Assembly: GCA_030053945.1 (NCBI GenBank)
Contig: JASGCW010000016.1
Coordinates: forward strand, 1 to 63,172
DNA length: 63,172 nucleotides
Reading direction: 5' to 3'
Source of the DNA: Limnohabitans sp.
Lineage (GTDB): Bacteria; Bacteroidota; Bacteroidia; Flavobacteriales; Flavobacteriaceae
Below are positions 31,226-39,880 of this stretch, piece by piece. Made by a program: the position numbers and the translations under genes. How positions within the stretch are numbered: position 1 is the stretch's first letter; each line of letters starts with the position of its first letter. The notes beneath the pieces were generated by a model. It saw only the letters and a program-made list of their open reading frames with translations, made no database searches and was not told where the DNA came from.

Positions 31226-32199
31226 AAAAGTACATTTTCTAGTAAGTTATAATTTGATGTTTGTACTTCATAAAAGTCTTGTACAATGGTACTAGCTCCA
31301 AAACTTTCTTTCCAATATGACAATCCACCATTTAATTTTCTTCCGAGGCTCTCATTTGAAATCCCAAAATCAAAATATTTTTTATGCTGAAAAATAGTAG
31401 TAATCAAATAATTATGCAAAAAATCCAAACTGCCAAACTTATTTTTGTCATCATTAGCAGAAATATATTGTGAGTGCGCCACGGTATCGGTCTCAAAGAT
31501 AGTTGTTCCTGCAAGAATTTTACCTTCATAATAAACATTAAATTGGCGTATATTCAAAGGAAACATTTCTTTCAGTAAATTTATCTCTTTCAAGGTGTGA
31601 ACAGGTTTTGCATTATGTTTTTTCTCTAAATTTGGGATTAATATCTCATTCCAAAATGTATCAAATTTAGCAGTTTCTTTTACTTCTAAATTATATTTTC
31701 TTCCTTTTTTTATACCTGCTTTACGATCTACACTTAATTTAAAACTAGATTCTAAATCTAAAACAGCTAGAGAATCTCTTCTTTGTAGTTTAGCTTCTGC
31801 TAAAAACAAAACATATAACAACTCTTCTGCTGGTCTTTTATGATAAATACTTGGAATAGATTTGATATGTATTTTTTCAAATCCTTTGGAATTAAAATAA
31901 AATAATATTTCTTTAAAAATGACTATAATTTTAGCTAATTTAAGTTCATTGTAAACCAGCCCTCCATAGGTAAGTCCCTGATGAGAATGAATTTGGTTCC
32001 CTACTCGATTTGCAGGTAAAACACATATAAGCTTTTCTTTATGATCAAAAACGAGCAAGGAAAAATCCTCAAAACAGTCACTATGATATTCCATAAAATC
32101 ACGATGAAATAAAAAAGTACCGTTAACAGAATCAGTTACAAACTTATCCCATTTTTCTTTACAAGAAGGATTATATTTTTGAATTTTAAATTGACTCAA
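31222..32199 (-). CDS. FemAB/GNAT-like acyltransferase
   Basis: The 325-residue soluble protein begins MSQFKIQKYNPSCKEKWDKFV and contains NGTFLFHRDFMEYHSD, an N-terminal pattern of FemAB-like proteins. A second GNAT-like half follows (VYYEGKILAGTTIFET, HSQYISANDDK, YFDFGISNES). Such proteins in polysaccharide loci acylate amino sugars or transfer aminoacyl groups. It is not the beta-helix acetyltransferase FdtC. It overlaps the aminotransferase gene by 4 nt and may act on the product of that enzyme. Confidence 0.7.
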   Translation of the reverse strand: MSQFKIQKYNPSCKEKWDKFVTDSVNGTFLFHRDFMEYHSDCFEDFSLLVFDHKEKLICVLPANRVGNQIHSHQGLTYGGLVYNELKLAKIIVIFKEILFYFNSKGFEKIHIKSIPSIYHKRPAEELLYVLFLAEAKLQRRDSLAVLDLESSFKLSVDRKAGIKKGRKYNLEVKETAKFDTFWNEILIPNLEKKHNAKPVHTLKEINLLKEMFPLNIRQFNVYYEGKILAGTTIFETDTVAHSQYISANDDKNKFGSLDFLHNYLITTIFQHKKYFDFGISNESLGRKLNGGLSYWKESFGASTIVQDFYEVQTSNYNLLENVLL

Positions 32200-32202
32200 G
32201 AA

Positions 32203-32946
32203 CTACATATTTTGTGTATAATAATTATAATCTTTTAATAAGATTTTAATAAAATCACGATTACTTTCATCTTGCTTTTTGATTCCTGTAACAGTCTCTA
32301 CTTTAGTAACCAACTTTCCAATTAAATCAAAATCATTTTGTGCTAGAGCTCTATTATAAGTCTCTTTAATGATCCTAGCGTCATTGTCAGAAAGTTTAAT
32401 AACCAAAGGATAGGTTGGTTTGTACTCAGCTTCAATATCTACTAAAATGGTATGTGAAATATTCACATTATTTTTCAAAGAAATCACAGCTATTCCAGAT
32501 GCCATATCGCCTAAGCGTTGCACCTTTTTAGACATAATCATTGCAACAATACCAATAACACCAAATAAGATATTATTATCCACAATTCTAAAAAGCCATC
32601 TAGTAAAATAATCTCCAAAAGAAGCTTGATAGCCATCTATTTTTACTACTTTAATTTTTGCTATTCTCTTTCCTATGGTTTGACCTTCAAGTAAACTTTC
32701 TAATACAAGCGAGTAAATAAATATAGGAAAAAACAAAACAATATAAATAGCTCCCGCAGACCAATCATCTAGCCCACTAATCACAATACCTATTCCTGTA
32801 AGATTCACAACAAAATACATAATAAAAAAAACATAAGCTAGTTTTATTAGTATATCTAAAAAACCTGCAAGAATTCTTTCACCAACAGATGCAGCAAAGA
32901 ATTTGATGGTAACATTTTGAGAAGTATTTATTGAAAGTTCTGACAT
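32203..32946 (-). CDS. RDD-family membrane protein
   Basis: The 247 residues hold the RDD domain (VGERILAGFLDILIKL, GQTIGKRIAKIKVV, FTRWLFRIVD) with three or more membrane helices and a soluble C-terminal tail. RDD genes often flank SpoIIM, DUF4129, MoxR and DUF58 genes, as here, divergent from the SpoIIM operon. It lies 3 nt upstream of the FemAB-like gene, so the polysaccharide genes could be read through from its promoter. Function is not established. Confidence 0.85.
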   Translation of the reverse strand: MSELSINTSQNVTIKFFAASVGERILAGFLDILIKLAYVFFIMYFVVNLTGIGIVISGLDDWSAGAIYIVLFFPIFIYSLVLESLLEGQTIGKRIAKIKVVKIDGYQASFGDYFTRWLFRIVDNNILFGVIGIVAMIMSKKVQRLGDMASGIAVISLKNNVNISHTILVDIEAEYKPTYPLVIKLSDNDARIIKETYNRALAQNDFDLIGKLVTKVETVTGIKKQDESNRDFIKILLKDYNYYTQNM

Positions 32947-32960
32947 TATTTATATTTTTG
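32931..32960 (+). promoter_or_regulatory. Consensus promoter of the SpoIIM-DUF58 operon
   Basis: TTG, a 19-bp spacer and TATTTTTG fit the Bacteroidota consensus and end 10 nt before the ATG at 32971. The -33 element lies inside the start of the divergent RDD gene. Confidence 0.75.
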
Positions 32961-32970
32961 TTCTCTACAT

Positions 32971-33951
32971 ATGAGAGAGGTTGCATTTATAAAACAAAAT
33001 AAAGAAAAATGGCTGGAGCTAGAGCAAGCTATTTTTAGCAAAACTAAAAAAAATCCTGATGAAATTGCGAATTTGTATATTCAAATCGTAAATGATTTAG
33101 CCTATGCACAAACTTATTATCCAAAGAGTAAAACAGTTGTTTATTTAAATCATTTAGCTTCTCAAATATTTCAACGCATTTACAAAACTAAAAGAACTGA
33201 AAAAAATAGAATTAAAGAATTTTTTAAAACCGAAGTTCCTTTGCTAGTATATCATTATAGACGATATTTATTTTTTTCATTTATATTATTTTTTGTCTTT
33301 ACCGCAATAGGAGTTATTTCTGCAAAATATGATGCTGATTTTGTAAGACTAATTTTAGGAGATAATTATGTAAATCAAACTTTAGAAAACATAAAAGAAG
33401 GTAATCCTGTAGCCGTTTACAAATCAGGCAGTAACTGGGGAAGTTTTATTGGGATCACAATAAATAATCTTTATGTAGGTATGATGTGTTATATCTGGGG
33501 CATTATTGGAGGATTAGGTACTTTTAAAATATTTTTACAAAACTCAATTATGCTAGGCTCATTCCAATACTTCTTTTACGAACAGCACGTATTTTGGAAA
33601 AGTGTTAGAGGAATTTGGATACATGGAGCAATGGAAATTTTTGGTATTGTTATAGAAAGTATGGCTGGATTTATTCTTGGTGCCTCAATACTATTCCCAA
33701 AAACATACTCTAGAATGAATAGTTTCAAAATAGGTTTTAAAGACAGCTTTAAAATATTTTTAAGCACTTTCCCTTTTACCATTGCTGCAGGATTTTTAGA
33801 AGGATTTATTACAAGATATTCGATTGATATGCCAATATGGTTAAGCTCGTTGATTATTCTAAGTACTTTATCTATCATCTCTTATTACTATATAATTTAC
33901 CCTCGAATTGTAACCAAAAAATTAAATTATCATTATGTTCCAACTATATAA
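32971..33951 (+). CDS. SpoIIM-family membrane protein
   Basis: The 326-residue protein has a soluble helical N-terminus and about five C-terminal membrane helices, with the SpoIIM-like stretch NNLYVGMMCYIWGIIGGLGT and IWIHGAMEIFGIVIES. Outside spore formers this family is always found beside MoxR/DUF58-type genes and has no established role. It overlaps the next gene by 17 nt. It is the first gene of an operon running to the DUF58 gene. Confidence 0.85.
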   Translation: MREVAFIKQNKEKWLELEQAIFSKTKKNPDEIANLYIQIVNDLAYAQTYYPKSKTVVYLNHLASQIFQRIYKTKRTEKNRIKEFFKTEVPLLVYHYRRYLFFSFILFFVFTAIGVISAKYDADFVRLILGDNYVNQTLENIKEGNPVAVYKSGSNWGSFIGITINNLYVGMMCYIWGIIGGLGTFKIFLQNSIMLGSFQYFFYEQHVFWKSVRGIWIHGAMEIFGIVIESMAGFILGASILFPKTYSRMNSFKIGFKDSFKIFLSTFPFTIAAGFLEGFITRYSIDMPIWLSSLIILSTLSIISYYYIIYPRIVTKKLNYHYVPTI

Positions 33952-34876
33952 AGATCGAAAATTCGGTGATTATATTTCTGATACGATTGATTTTTTCAAA
34001 AAATTAGGAAAGCATTATTTTAAAAATTACTTTGTGATTAACGGAGTCTTTTTGATGATTCTTTGTGTGCTTTTTTATTTTTTTGGAAAATTATTTTCAG
34101 AATTAGCTTTTTCACAACACCTTACTAATGATAATTATATGCGTAATTATATAGCGCAAAACGGACTTATTTTTTCACTTTCTGCTATAGTATTAGTACT
34201 TCTAATGATTATTATGGGTATGCTTTGTTATGCTTTCCCAACTATATATGCTAAACTATATCAGGAAAAAGGGAGTAATTTTGAAACAAAAGATATAATT
34301 AATTCTTTTAAGGAGCATTTTGGTCGACTAATCTTATTTCCTATAGCCTCCTTTTTTATTATATTTCCAATAATCGTGATAATTTTCTTTTTTAATGTTT
34401 TTCTAAGTTTTTTAATAATTGGAATACCTTTATTTTTTATAACTATTCCTGCAATGATTGTATTCGTTAGTTTATGTTTTAATGATTATATCATCGAAAA
34501 AAATGATTTTTTTAAAGCTTTGGGTAATGGTTTTAAAATGTTGTTTAACAATTTTTGGCCTACTACAGGTGCAACACTAATTACATTTTTCATCATTTAC
34601 ATTTTACAAATGATTATTACAATTACCCCATCTCTTTTAGGTGAGGCATCTTTTTTTACTACTGGTAATGATTTTATAAATACGTTTGGCCAAAACGATT
34701 CTTTTAACTCACTTTCAATCTTAATGGTTTTTATATTGATTTTATCAATGCTTGTTGGTCTTATTTTTCAAAACTTTCTTTTTATCCAACAAGTTTTAAT
34801 TTATTATAGTCAAGTAGAAAATAAAGAATTAAAACAATCTAACGACGAACTTGAGCTTATAGGTAATGGTGAATAA
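33935..34876 (+). CDS. Polytopic membrane protein (DUF4013-like)
   Basis: The 313 residues include six or more membrane helices separated by charged loops, with KDRKFGDYISDTIDFFKKLGKHYFK before the first helix. I associate it with DUF4013-like proteins found next to SpoIIM and DUF4129, without certainty. The gene overlaps both neighbours (17 nt upstream, 11 nt downstream), so it belongs to the same translationally linked operon. It could scaffold the other envelope components. Confidence 0.6.
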   Translation: MFQLYKDRKFGDYISDTIDFFKKLGKHYFKNYFVINGVFLMILCVLFYFFGKLFSELAFSQHLTNDNYMRNYIAQNGLIFSLSAIVLVLLMIIMGMLCYAFPTIYAKLYQEKGSNFETKDIINSFKEHFGRLILFPIASFFIIFPIIVIIFFFNVFLSFLIIGIPLFFITIPAMIVFVSLCFNDYIIEKNDFFKALGNGFKMLFNNFWPTTGATLITFFIIYILQMIITITPSLLGEASFFTTGNDFINTFGQNDSFNSLSILMVFILILSMLVGLIFQNFLFIQQVLIYYSQVENKELKQSNDELELIGNGE

Positions 34877-35600
34877 AATACTTTATATATTTTTTCTTTT
34901 ATGTACCTTTTCTATTTATGGAAAAGATACTTTATCTACAATTGACCCTAAAATAAAAACTGATCAAGAATATATAAACAAGGCTACTTTTGAAAAAAAT
35001 TTTAAGTCAAAATATACTGACGATAAATTTATATACGAATTTAAGACTCCTGAAAAAAATGCTTGGGATCGTTTTTTAGAATGGCTAGGTAATCTTTTAA
35101 ACGGAACAACAAAAAATGTAGATAAAACAAAAACCGCAAATTTCTTAGGTATTATTATAAGGGTTATTGTTTTTTTAATTATCGCTTTTGTAGTCTATTT
35201 GATAGCTAAAGCTCTAATCAACAAGGAAGGTAGTTGGATTTTTTCCCGAAATTCAAAATCAAAAATTATTGATTATGAAGAAGTTGAAAAAAACATTCAC
35301 TTAGCTGATTTTAGAAAACTAATTACTGAAGCTGAGGCAAACGGTGATATACGTCTTGCAACAAGATATCTCTATCTATGGCTTCTTAAAAAAATGACTG
35401 ATGCAAATGTTATTGATTGGCATCCTGAAAAAACAAATGCAGATTATAGTTATGAGATTAAGAACGATATTCTAAAAGAAAAATATAACTATTTGTCTTA
35501 TCTCTATAGTTATATATGGTATGGTGAATTTGATATTACAAATGAGACTTATCAAAAAACAAAACAAAACTTTGAAAATACATATTCAACGATTAGATAA
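34866..35600 (+). CDS. DUF4129 membrane protein
   Basis: The 244-residue protein has a signal peptide (MVNKILYIFFLLCTFSIYG), one membrane helix near 95-115 and a cytoplasmic C-terminal helical domain (IRLATRYLYLWLLKKM, WHPEKTNADYSYEI, WYGEFDIT). This matches DUF4129 proteins encoded next to MoxR and DUF58. The role of the family is unknown. It overlaps both neighbours by 1 to 11 nt. Confidence 0.82.
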   Translation: MVNKILYIFFLLCTFSIYGKDTLSTIDPKIKTDQEYINKATFEKNFKSKYTDDKFIYEFKTPEKNAWDRFLEWLGNLLNGTTKNVDKTKTANFLGIIIRVIVFLIIAFVVYLIAKALINKEGSWIFSRNSKSKIIDYEEVEKNIHLADFRKLITEAEANGDIRLATRYLYLWLLKKMTDANVIDWHPEKTNADYSYEIKNDILKEKYNYLSYLYSYIWYGEFDITNETYQKTKQNFENTYSTIR

Positions 35601-36805
35601 TGAATAAAACGCTCAAAATATACATCATAATTTTAGTCTTACTAATCGTGGGTGTAGCGTTTATTGATTCTAAACGACCTAAACCTATAGATTGGAGACC
35701 AACCTATTCTTTGAATGACAAAATCCCTTTTGGTCTTTATGTTTTCGATCAAGAAAGTAGAAGTTTATTTAAAAATTCGAAAATTGAAAAAATAAATACA
35801 ACACCTTATGAGTTTTTTACTTCAAACTATAACTACAATGACACAATTGAATCAGGTTATTTTAAAAACGGTACTTTCTTATATGTAGATGATGTAGCTA
35901 ATATAGACACAGAATCTATCAATGAACTTCTGACCTATGTTTCTTATGGAAACAAAGCATTTATTAGTTCAAAAGATTTCCCTAGAGTACTCTTAGATAC
36001 GCTAAAACTAAATTTAGCAACAGATTATTATGATACGTCAAAATTCTACAATGGTACCTTAAATTCTAAATTAGGTAAAAAAGAATATTTTATTGACGAA
36101 GGTGCCAGCTTTGGCTATTTTGATAAAATAGATACCTCTCAAACTACCGCGTTAGGTTATGTACGAATTGACACTCCTAAAATTAACTTTATCAAAGTAA
36201 AATTTATGGATGGTGAAATTATGCTTCATTGCCAACCAGCGGCATTTACTAATTTCCATTTATTAAAAGGAAATCATTATGAATATGCTCAAAATGTTTT
36301 GAGCTATATTCCAAGAGGAAATATATACTGGTACACTACGCAAGAACAATCTTCGAGTAGTATTTCTAATTCACCTATGAGATTTATCCTAAGTCAACCT
36401 GCTCTAAAATGGGCTTGGTGGTTATTACTTTTAGGAATACTCATATTCATTATTTTTAATGCAAAACGCAAACAAAGGATAGTTCCAATAATCAAACCTC
36501 TATCAAATACATCTGTAGAGTTCATAAAAACGATTGGAAATCTTTACCTACAGGAAGAAGATTATGAAAATATAATCGATAAAAAAATAATTTATTTTCT
36601 TGACAAAGTAAGGAACGATTTTTTGATAGACACTTCTTCTTTAGATGAAAACTTCATAAATCGTTTACATCAAAAGTCAGGAAAAAAATTAGAAGATATT
36701 AAAACTGTGGTAAACCTGATAAAGTACCATAAAAACAGCCCTAATCAAAGTGTAGAGCAGGACTTAATAAAAATTACTAACGCAATAGAAAAAATTATTC
36801 TGTAA
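35600..36805 (+). CDS. DUF4350 membrane protein
   Basis: The 401 residues show an N-terminal membrane anchor, an extracytoplasmic domain (DWRPTYSLNDKIPFGLYVF, FISSKDFPRVLLDTLKL) and a second helix near 275-290 before a cytoplasmic tail. This is the architecture of DUF4350 proteins in MoxR/DUF58 operons. The stop codon is followed by the moxR start after 2 nt. No enzymatic motif is visible. Confidence 0.8.
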   Translation: MNKTLKIYIIILVLLIVGVAFIDSKRPKPIDWRPTYSLNDKIPFGLYVFDQESRSLFKNSKIEKINTTPYEFFTSNYNYNDTIESGYFKNGTFLYVDDVANIDTESINELLTYVSYGNKAFISSKDFPRVLLDTLKLNLATDYYDTSKFYNGTLNSKLGKKEYFIDEGASFGYFDKIDTSQTTALGYVRIDTPKINFIKVKFMDGEIMLHCQPAAFTNFHLLKGNHYEYAQNVLSYIPRGNIYWYTTQEQSSSSISNSPMRFILSQPALKWAWWLLLLGILIFIIFNAKRKQRIVPIIKPLSNTSVEFIKTIGNLYLQEEDYENIIDKKIIYFLDKVRNDFLIDTSSLDENFINRLHQKSGKKLEDIKTVVNLIKYHKNSPNQSVEQDLIKITNAIEKIIL

Positions 36806-36807
36806 CT

Positions 36808-37824
36808 ATGGAAGAAAATATATTTAACGCACAAAATTCTAATCTATCTGGAGATATAAATTTTCAAAACCGAATTGATTTACAACAACTCAATAGAGAT
36901 ATTATGTATATTAAAAGAGAAGTTGGAAAAGTAATTGTAGGTCAAGAAAAAGTAATAGATCAGCTACTTGTAGCTATTTTATCAAATGGACACGTGCTTA
37001 TAGAAGGTGTACCTGGTGTAGCTAAAACAATCACGGCTAAATTGTTGGCTAAAACGTTAAATGTAGATTTCAGCCGTATTCAATTCACGCCAGACTTAAT
37101 GCCTTCGGATATATTAGGAACTTCAATCTTTGATTTAAAAAAATCAGAATTTGAATTTAAAAAAGGACCAATATTCTCAAATCTTGTGCTTATAGACGAA
37201 ATTAACCGCGCTCCAGCTAAAACCCAAGCAGCTTTATTTGAGGTAATGGAGGAGAGACAAATTACTATAGATGGACATCAGTTTAAAATGGATTCACCAT
37301 TTTTAGTAATTGCAACACAAAACCCTGTAGAACAAGAAGGTACTTACAGACTTCCAGAAGCTCAGCTTGACCGTTTTTTATTCAAAGTCACCGTTGATTA
37401 TCCTCAACTAAATGAAGAAATTAATATCTTACAAAGAGAACACCAATTACAAAACAATAGCAAACTAGATCAGGTTTTAAGCGTTTTGTCAAAAACTAAT
37501 ATTCAAGAATATCAATCTTTAGTTAAACAGATTATTGTTGAACCTCATCTACTGGAATACATTGCAAAAATAGTAATCAATACACGTGAAAATGCGTTCA
37601 TTTATTTAGGAGCATCTCCAAGGGCTTCAATTGCTATTTTAAATGCTGCTAAAGGTTTTGCTGCTATTAGAGGGAGAGATTTTATCACTCCAGATGACAT
37701 TAAAGACGCAACTATCCCTGTACTTCAACATAGAATTATCATTACTCCTGAAAGAGAAATGGAAGGTTTAACAAGCACCGAAATCATCAAACAAATTATA
37801 GATTCAGTAGAGATTCCTAGATAA
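36808..37824 (+). CDS. MoxR-family AAA+ ATPase
   Basis: The 338 residues contain Walker A GVPGVAKT at 67-74, Walker B LVLIDEINRAPAKTQ and sensor region ATQNPVEQEGTYRLPEAQLDRF, all typical of MoxR ATPases. These cytoplasmic proteins are thought to act as chaperones for assembly of VWA/DUF58 partners. Here the DUF58 gene is split from it by about 690 nt containing the four-helix-bundle element, although such genes usually adjoin. Confidence 0.93.
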   Translation: MEENIFNAQNSNLSGDINFQNRIDLQQLNRDIMYIKREVGKVIVGQEKVIDQLLVAILSNGHVLIEGVPGVAKTITAKLLAKTLNVDFSRIQFTPDLMPSDILGTSIFDLKKSEFEFKKGPIFSNLVLIDEINRAPAKTQAALFEVMEERQITIDGHQFKMDSPFLVIATQNPVEQEGTYRLPEAQLDRFLFKVTVDYPQLNEEINILQREHQLQNNSKLDQVLSVLSKTNIQEYQSLVKQIIVEPHLLEYIAKIVINTRENAFIYLGASPRASIAILNAAKGFAAIRGRDFITPDDIKDATIPVLQHRIIITPEREMEGLTSTEIIKQIIDSVEIPR

Positions 37825-37825
37825 T

Positions 37826-37934
37826 GTTGTGAGTGAGTTACTTTGTGATTAAGTTGTCGGCTATGAGATGTGGGTCTTTTACTTTACGGAAAAAGTTATG
37901 AGTTGTGAATTAGTTGAGTTTATTTGTATGAATT
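37826..37934. repeat. Left heptad-periodic arm
   Basis: The sequence falls into 7-bp units related to AGTTGTG and GTTATGA, running from two bases after the moxR stop up to the start codon of the four-helix-bundle gene. It holds TTTACGGA at 37883-37890 and is two heptads (14 bp) longer than the right arm outside that octamer. Confidence 0.6.
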
Positions 37935-38306
37935 ATGAGTAGTTATAAAGATTTAGAAATTTACAAGATAAGTTTGGAACTATTTTTTAAAACTCACGCA
38001 GCTTCATTGCTATTGCCCAAATACGAATTATATGAACTTGGTAGCCAAATTAGAAGATCATCTGACTCTATTGTATCAAATATAGTTGAAGGCTACGGTA
38101 GAAGAAGATATAAAGCTGATTTCATACGTTTTTTAGTGTATTCACATTCTAGTTGTTTAGAGACAATAGCACATATTCATAAAATTCAGAACCTTTATAA
38201 AGACAGAATGACAAATAATCAGGATTTAGAAAAAAGCTATGAGGATTTAGGAGGAAAAATTTATAACTTTATTAAATACGTTGAACAAAATTGGAGAGTT
38301 GAATGA
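37935..38306 (+). CDS. Four-helix-bundle protein (S23/IVP family)
   Basis: The 123 residues match the family of four-helix-bundle proteins related to those encoded by 23S rRNA intervening sequences and to Avd. The signature is QIRRSSDSIVSNIVEGYGRR with YKDLEIYKISLELFF at the N-terminus and SSCLETIAHIHKIQ near the middle. No 23S rRNA is present. It is predicted to form a ring-like oligomer that binds nucleic acid, but no function is established. Its ATG sits inside the last heptads of the left repeat arm, so repeat and gene appear to be one unit. Confidence 0.88.
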   Translation: MSSYKDLEIYKISLELFFKTHAASLLLPKYELYELGSQIRRSSDSIVSNIVEGYGRRRYKADFIRFLVYSHSSCLETIAHIHKIQNLYKDRMTNNQDLEKSYEDLGGKIYNFIKYVEQNWRVE

Positions 38307-38310
38307 ATTG

Positions 38311-38498
38311 GTTATCAGTTGTCTGTTATGAGTTGTGGGTTGTGGGTTGTGTGTACAGTGATAAAAAATGAAATTGAATAGTAAAATATAATAAACAGAC
38401 GATTTATGCCTAATCAAAATAACTCACAAACGATAACTCACAATTTATCCGTAAAACAAATAACTGACTACTTCAACACCGTCTAAATAACCCGCAAC
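38311..38498. repeat. Right heptad-periodic arm with internal palindrome
   Basis: Direct-orientation heptads (GGTTATC, AGTTGTC, GGTTGTG) at 38311-38350 are followed by inverted ones (AACTCAC twice) at 38421-38456, so this arm can fold back on itself. The inverted octamer TCCGTAAA lies at 38448-38455. The outer end reaches CCCGCAAC at about 38491-38498. Confidence 0.6.
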
Positions 38499-38514
38499 AA
38501 AAAATTAAAACCGA

Positions 38515-39846
38515 ATGAAGATTATAAAAAGATTATACATAAACAATCTATTTTTTTATTGCTTAATAGGAGTAATAACACTGTTCTGTGTTGCTTTTAT
38601 TTTTCCTAATTTATACACTGCTGTTTGGTATGTACTTTTCACATTATTGACTTTTTTTGGTATAGATGTTTTACTTGTATTTTTGTTAAAAAACGGAATT
38701 GTTGCTAGTCGAGAAACTCCCGAAAAATTTTCTAATGGTGATCAAAACACTATTTCACTAACAATAACAAATAAGTACTCATTTCTCACTTTTATCAAAA
38801 TAATTGATGAGATTCCATTTCAATTTCAAGTTAGAGATTTTGAACTAATTAAAAAAATTGGAGCTAATATCACTGAAACAATACAATACAAACTTCGCCC
38901 CACAGAGCGAGGTGAATATTCTTTTGGCAATTTAAACATCTATGTATCATCACCACTTAGATTAGTAGCAAAGAGATACATTTTTGATAGTAACAAAATG
39001 GTTCCTACCTATCCGTCTTATATACAATTACGTAAATATGATTTAATGGCATTTTCAAATAATTTGTATCAATACGGCATCAAAAAAATTAGACGTATAG
39101 GACATACTATGGAATTTGAACAAATCAAAGAATATGTCCAAGGTGATGATTTTAGAACTTTAAACTGGAAAGCTACGGCAAAAAAGAACAGCCTAATGAT
39201 TAACCAGTTTCAGGATGAAAAATCACAAACTGTATATATGATAATAGATAAAGGACGGGTTATGCAAATGCCATTTAACGGTCTAAGTTTATTAGATTAT
39301 GCTATAAACGCCACCCTTGTTTTATCTAACATTATTATCAAAAAACACGATAAAGCAGGACTTTTCTCTTTTTCTAAAAAAATTGAAAATAGAGTTGTTG
39401 CCGAAAGAAATTCAGGGCAAATGCAAAAAATCTTAGAAGCTTTATATAATATTAAAACCAACTTTTTTGAAAGCGACTATAGCCGATTATATGTTGATAT
39501 AAAAAAGAATATTACACATCGAAGCTTAATTATTTTATATACCAACTTCGAGACTATGGATAGCTTACGTAGACAATTACCATATCTGAAAGGAATAGCA
39601 AAAAATCATTTACTTGTAGTGGTATTTTTTAACAATACAGAATTAAATGAATTAATCAACAAAAAAACCGAAACCATTCAAGAAATTTATGATAAAGTAA
39701 TTGCAGAAAAATTTGCTTTTGAAAAACGTTTAATTGTAAATGAGTTAAAAAAATATGGCATATATTCTGTATTAACTCAACCTGAAAATCTTACTTTAGA
39801 CACCATCAATAAATATTTAGAAATCAAATCTAGGGGAATCTTATAA
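38515..39846 (+). CDS. DUF58/VWA-like protein
   Basis: The 443 residues have two N-terminal membrane helices and the DUF58 core: MEFEQIKEYVQGDDFRTLNW followed by KATAKKNSLMINQF, with VYMIIDKGR as a von Willebrand-like beta strand. DUF58 proteins are probable MoxR substrates in envelope processes. It is the last member of the SpoIIM operon, now separated from moxR by the repeat element. Whether transcription still reads through the palindromes is unknown. Confidence 0.9.
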   Translation: MKIIKRLYINNLFFYCLIGVITLFCVAFIFPNLYTAVWYVLFTLLTFFGIDVLLVFLLKNGIVASRETPEKFSNGDQNTISLTITNKYSFLTFIKIIDEIPFQFQVRDFELIKKIGANITETIQYKLRPTERGEYSFGNLNIYVSSPLRLVAKRYIFDSNKMVPTYPSYIQLRKYDLMAFSNNLYQYGIKKIRRIGHTMEFEQIKEYVQGDDFRTLNWKATAKKNSLMINQFQDEKSQTVYMIIDKGRVMQMPFNGLSLLDYAINATLVLSNIIIKKHDKAGLFSFSKKIENRVVAERNSGQMQKILEALYNIKTNFFESDYSRLYVDIKKNITHRSLIILYTNFETMDSLRRQLPYLKGIAKNHLLVVVFFNNTELNELINKKTETIQEIYDKVIAEKFAFEKRLIVNELKKYGIYSVLTQPENLTLDTINKYLEIKSRGIL

Positions 39847-39880
39847 TAATTGTTTTCTTTGCAAAAAGAATGCAGTAAAA

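Larger units (their letters stand above)
37826..38498. mobile_element. Candidate repeat-flanked element carrying a four-helix-bundle gene
   Basis: Between moxR and the DUF58 gene sits a unit with imperfect terminal inverted repeats. The left arm begins GTTGTGAGT at 37826, and the right arm ends with its reverse complement at about 38498. Both arms contain the exact octamer TTTACGGA in opposite orientation (37883-37890 and 38448-38455), and about 64 percent of the first 42 terminal bases agree. The arms show 7-bp periodicity (units like AGTTGTG, GGTTGTG, AACTCAC). I see no target-site duplication. The mobile nature is inference. Confidence 0.5.

Noticed and set aside
31222..32199. FdtC acetyltransferase
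   Set aside because: FdtC enzymes are left-handed beta-helix proteins with hexapeptide repeats. This protein has a FemAB/GNAT pattern and no hexapeptide repeats.
37935..38306. Four-helix-bundle gene as a 23S rRNA intervening sequence
   Set aside because: No rRNA sequence surrounds it. It lies between two protein genes, so only the protein family name is kept.
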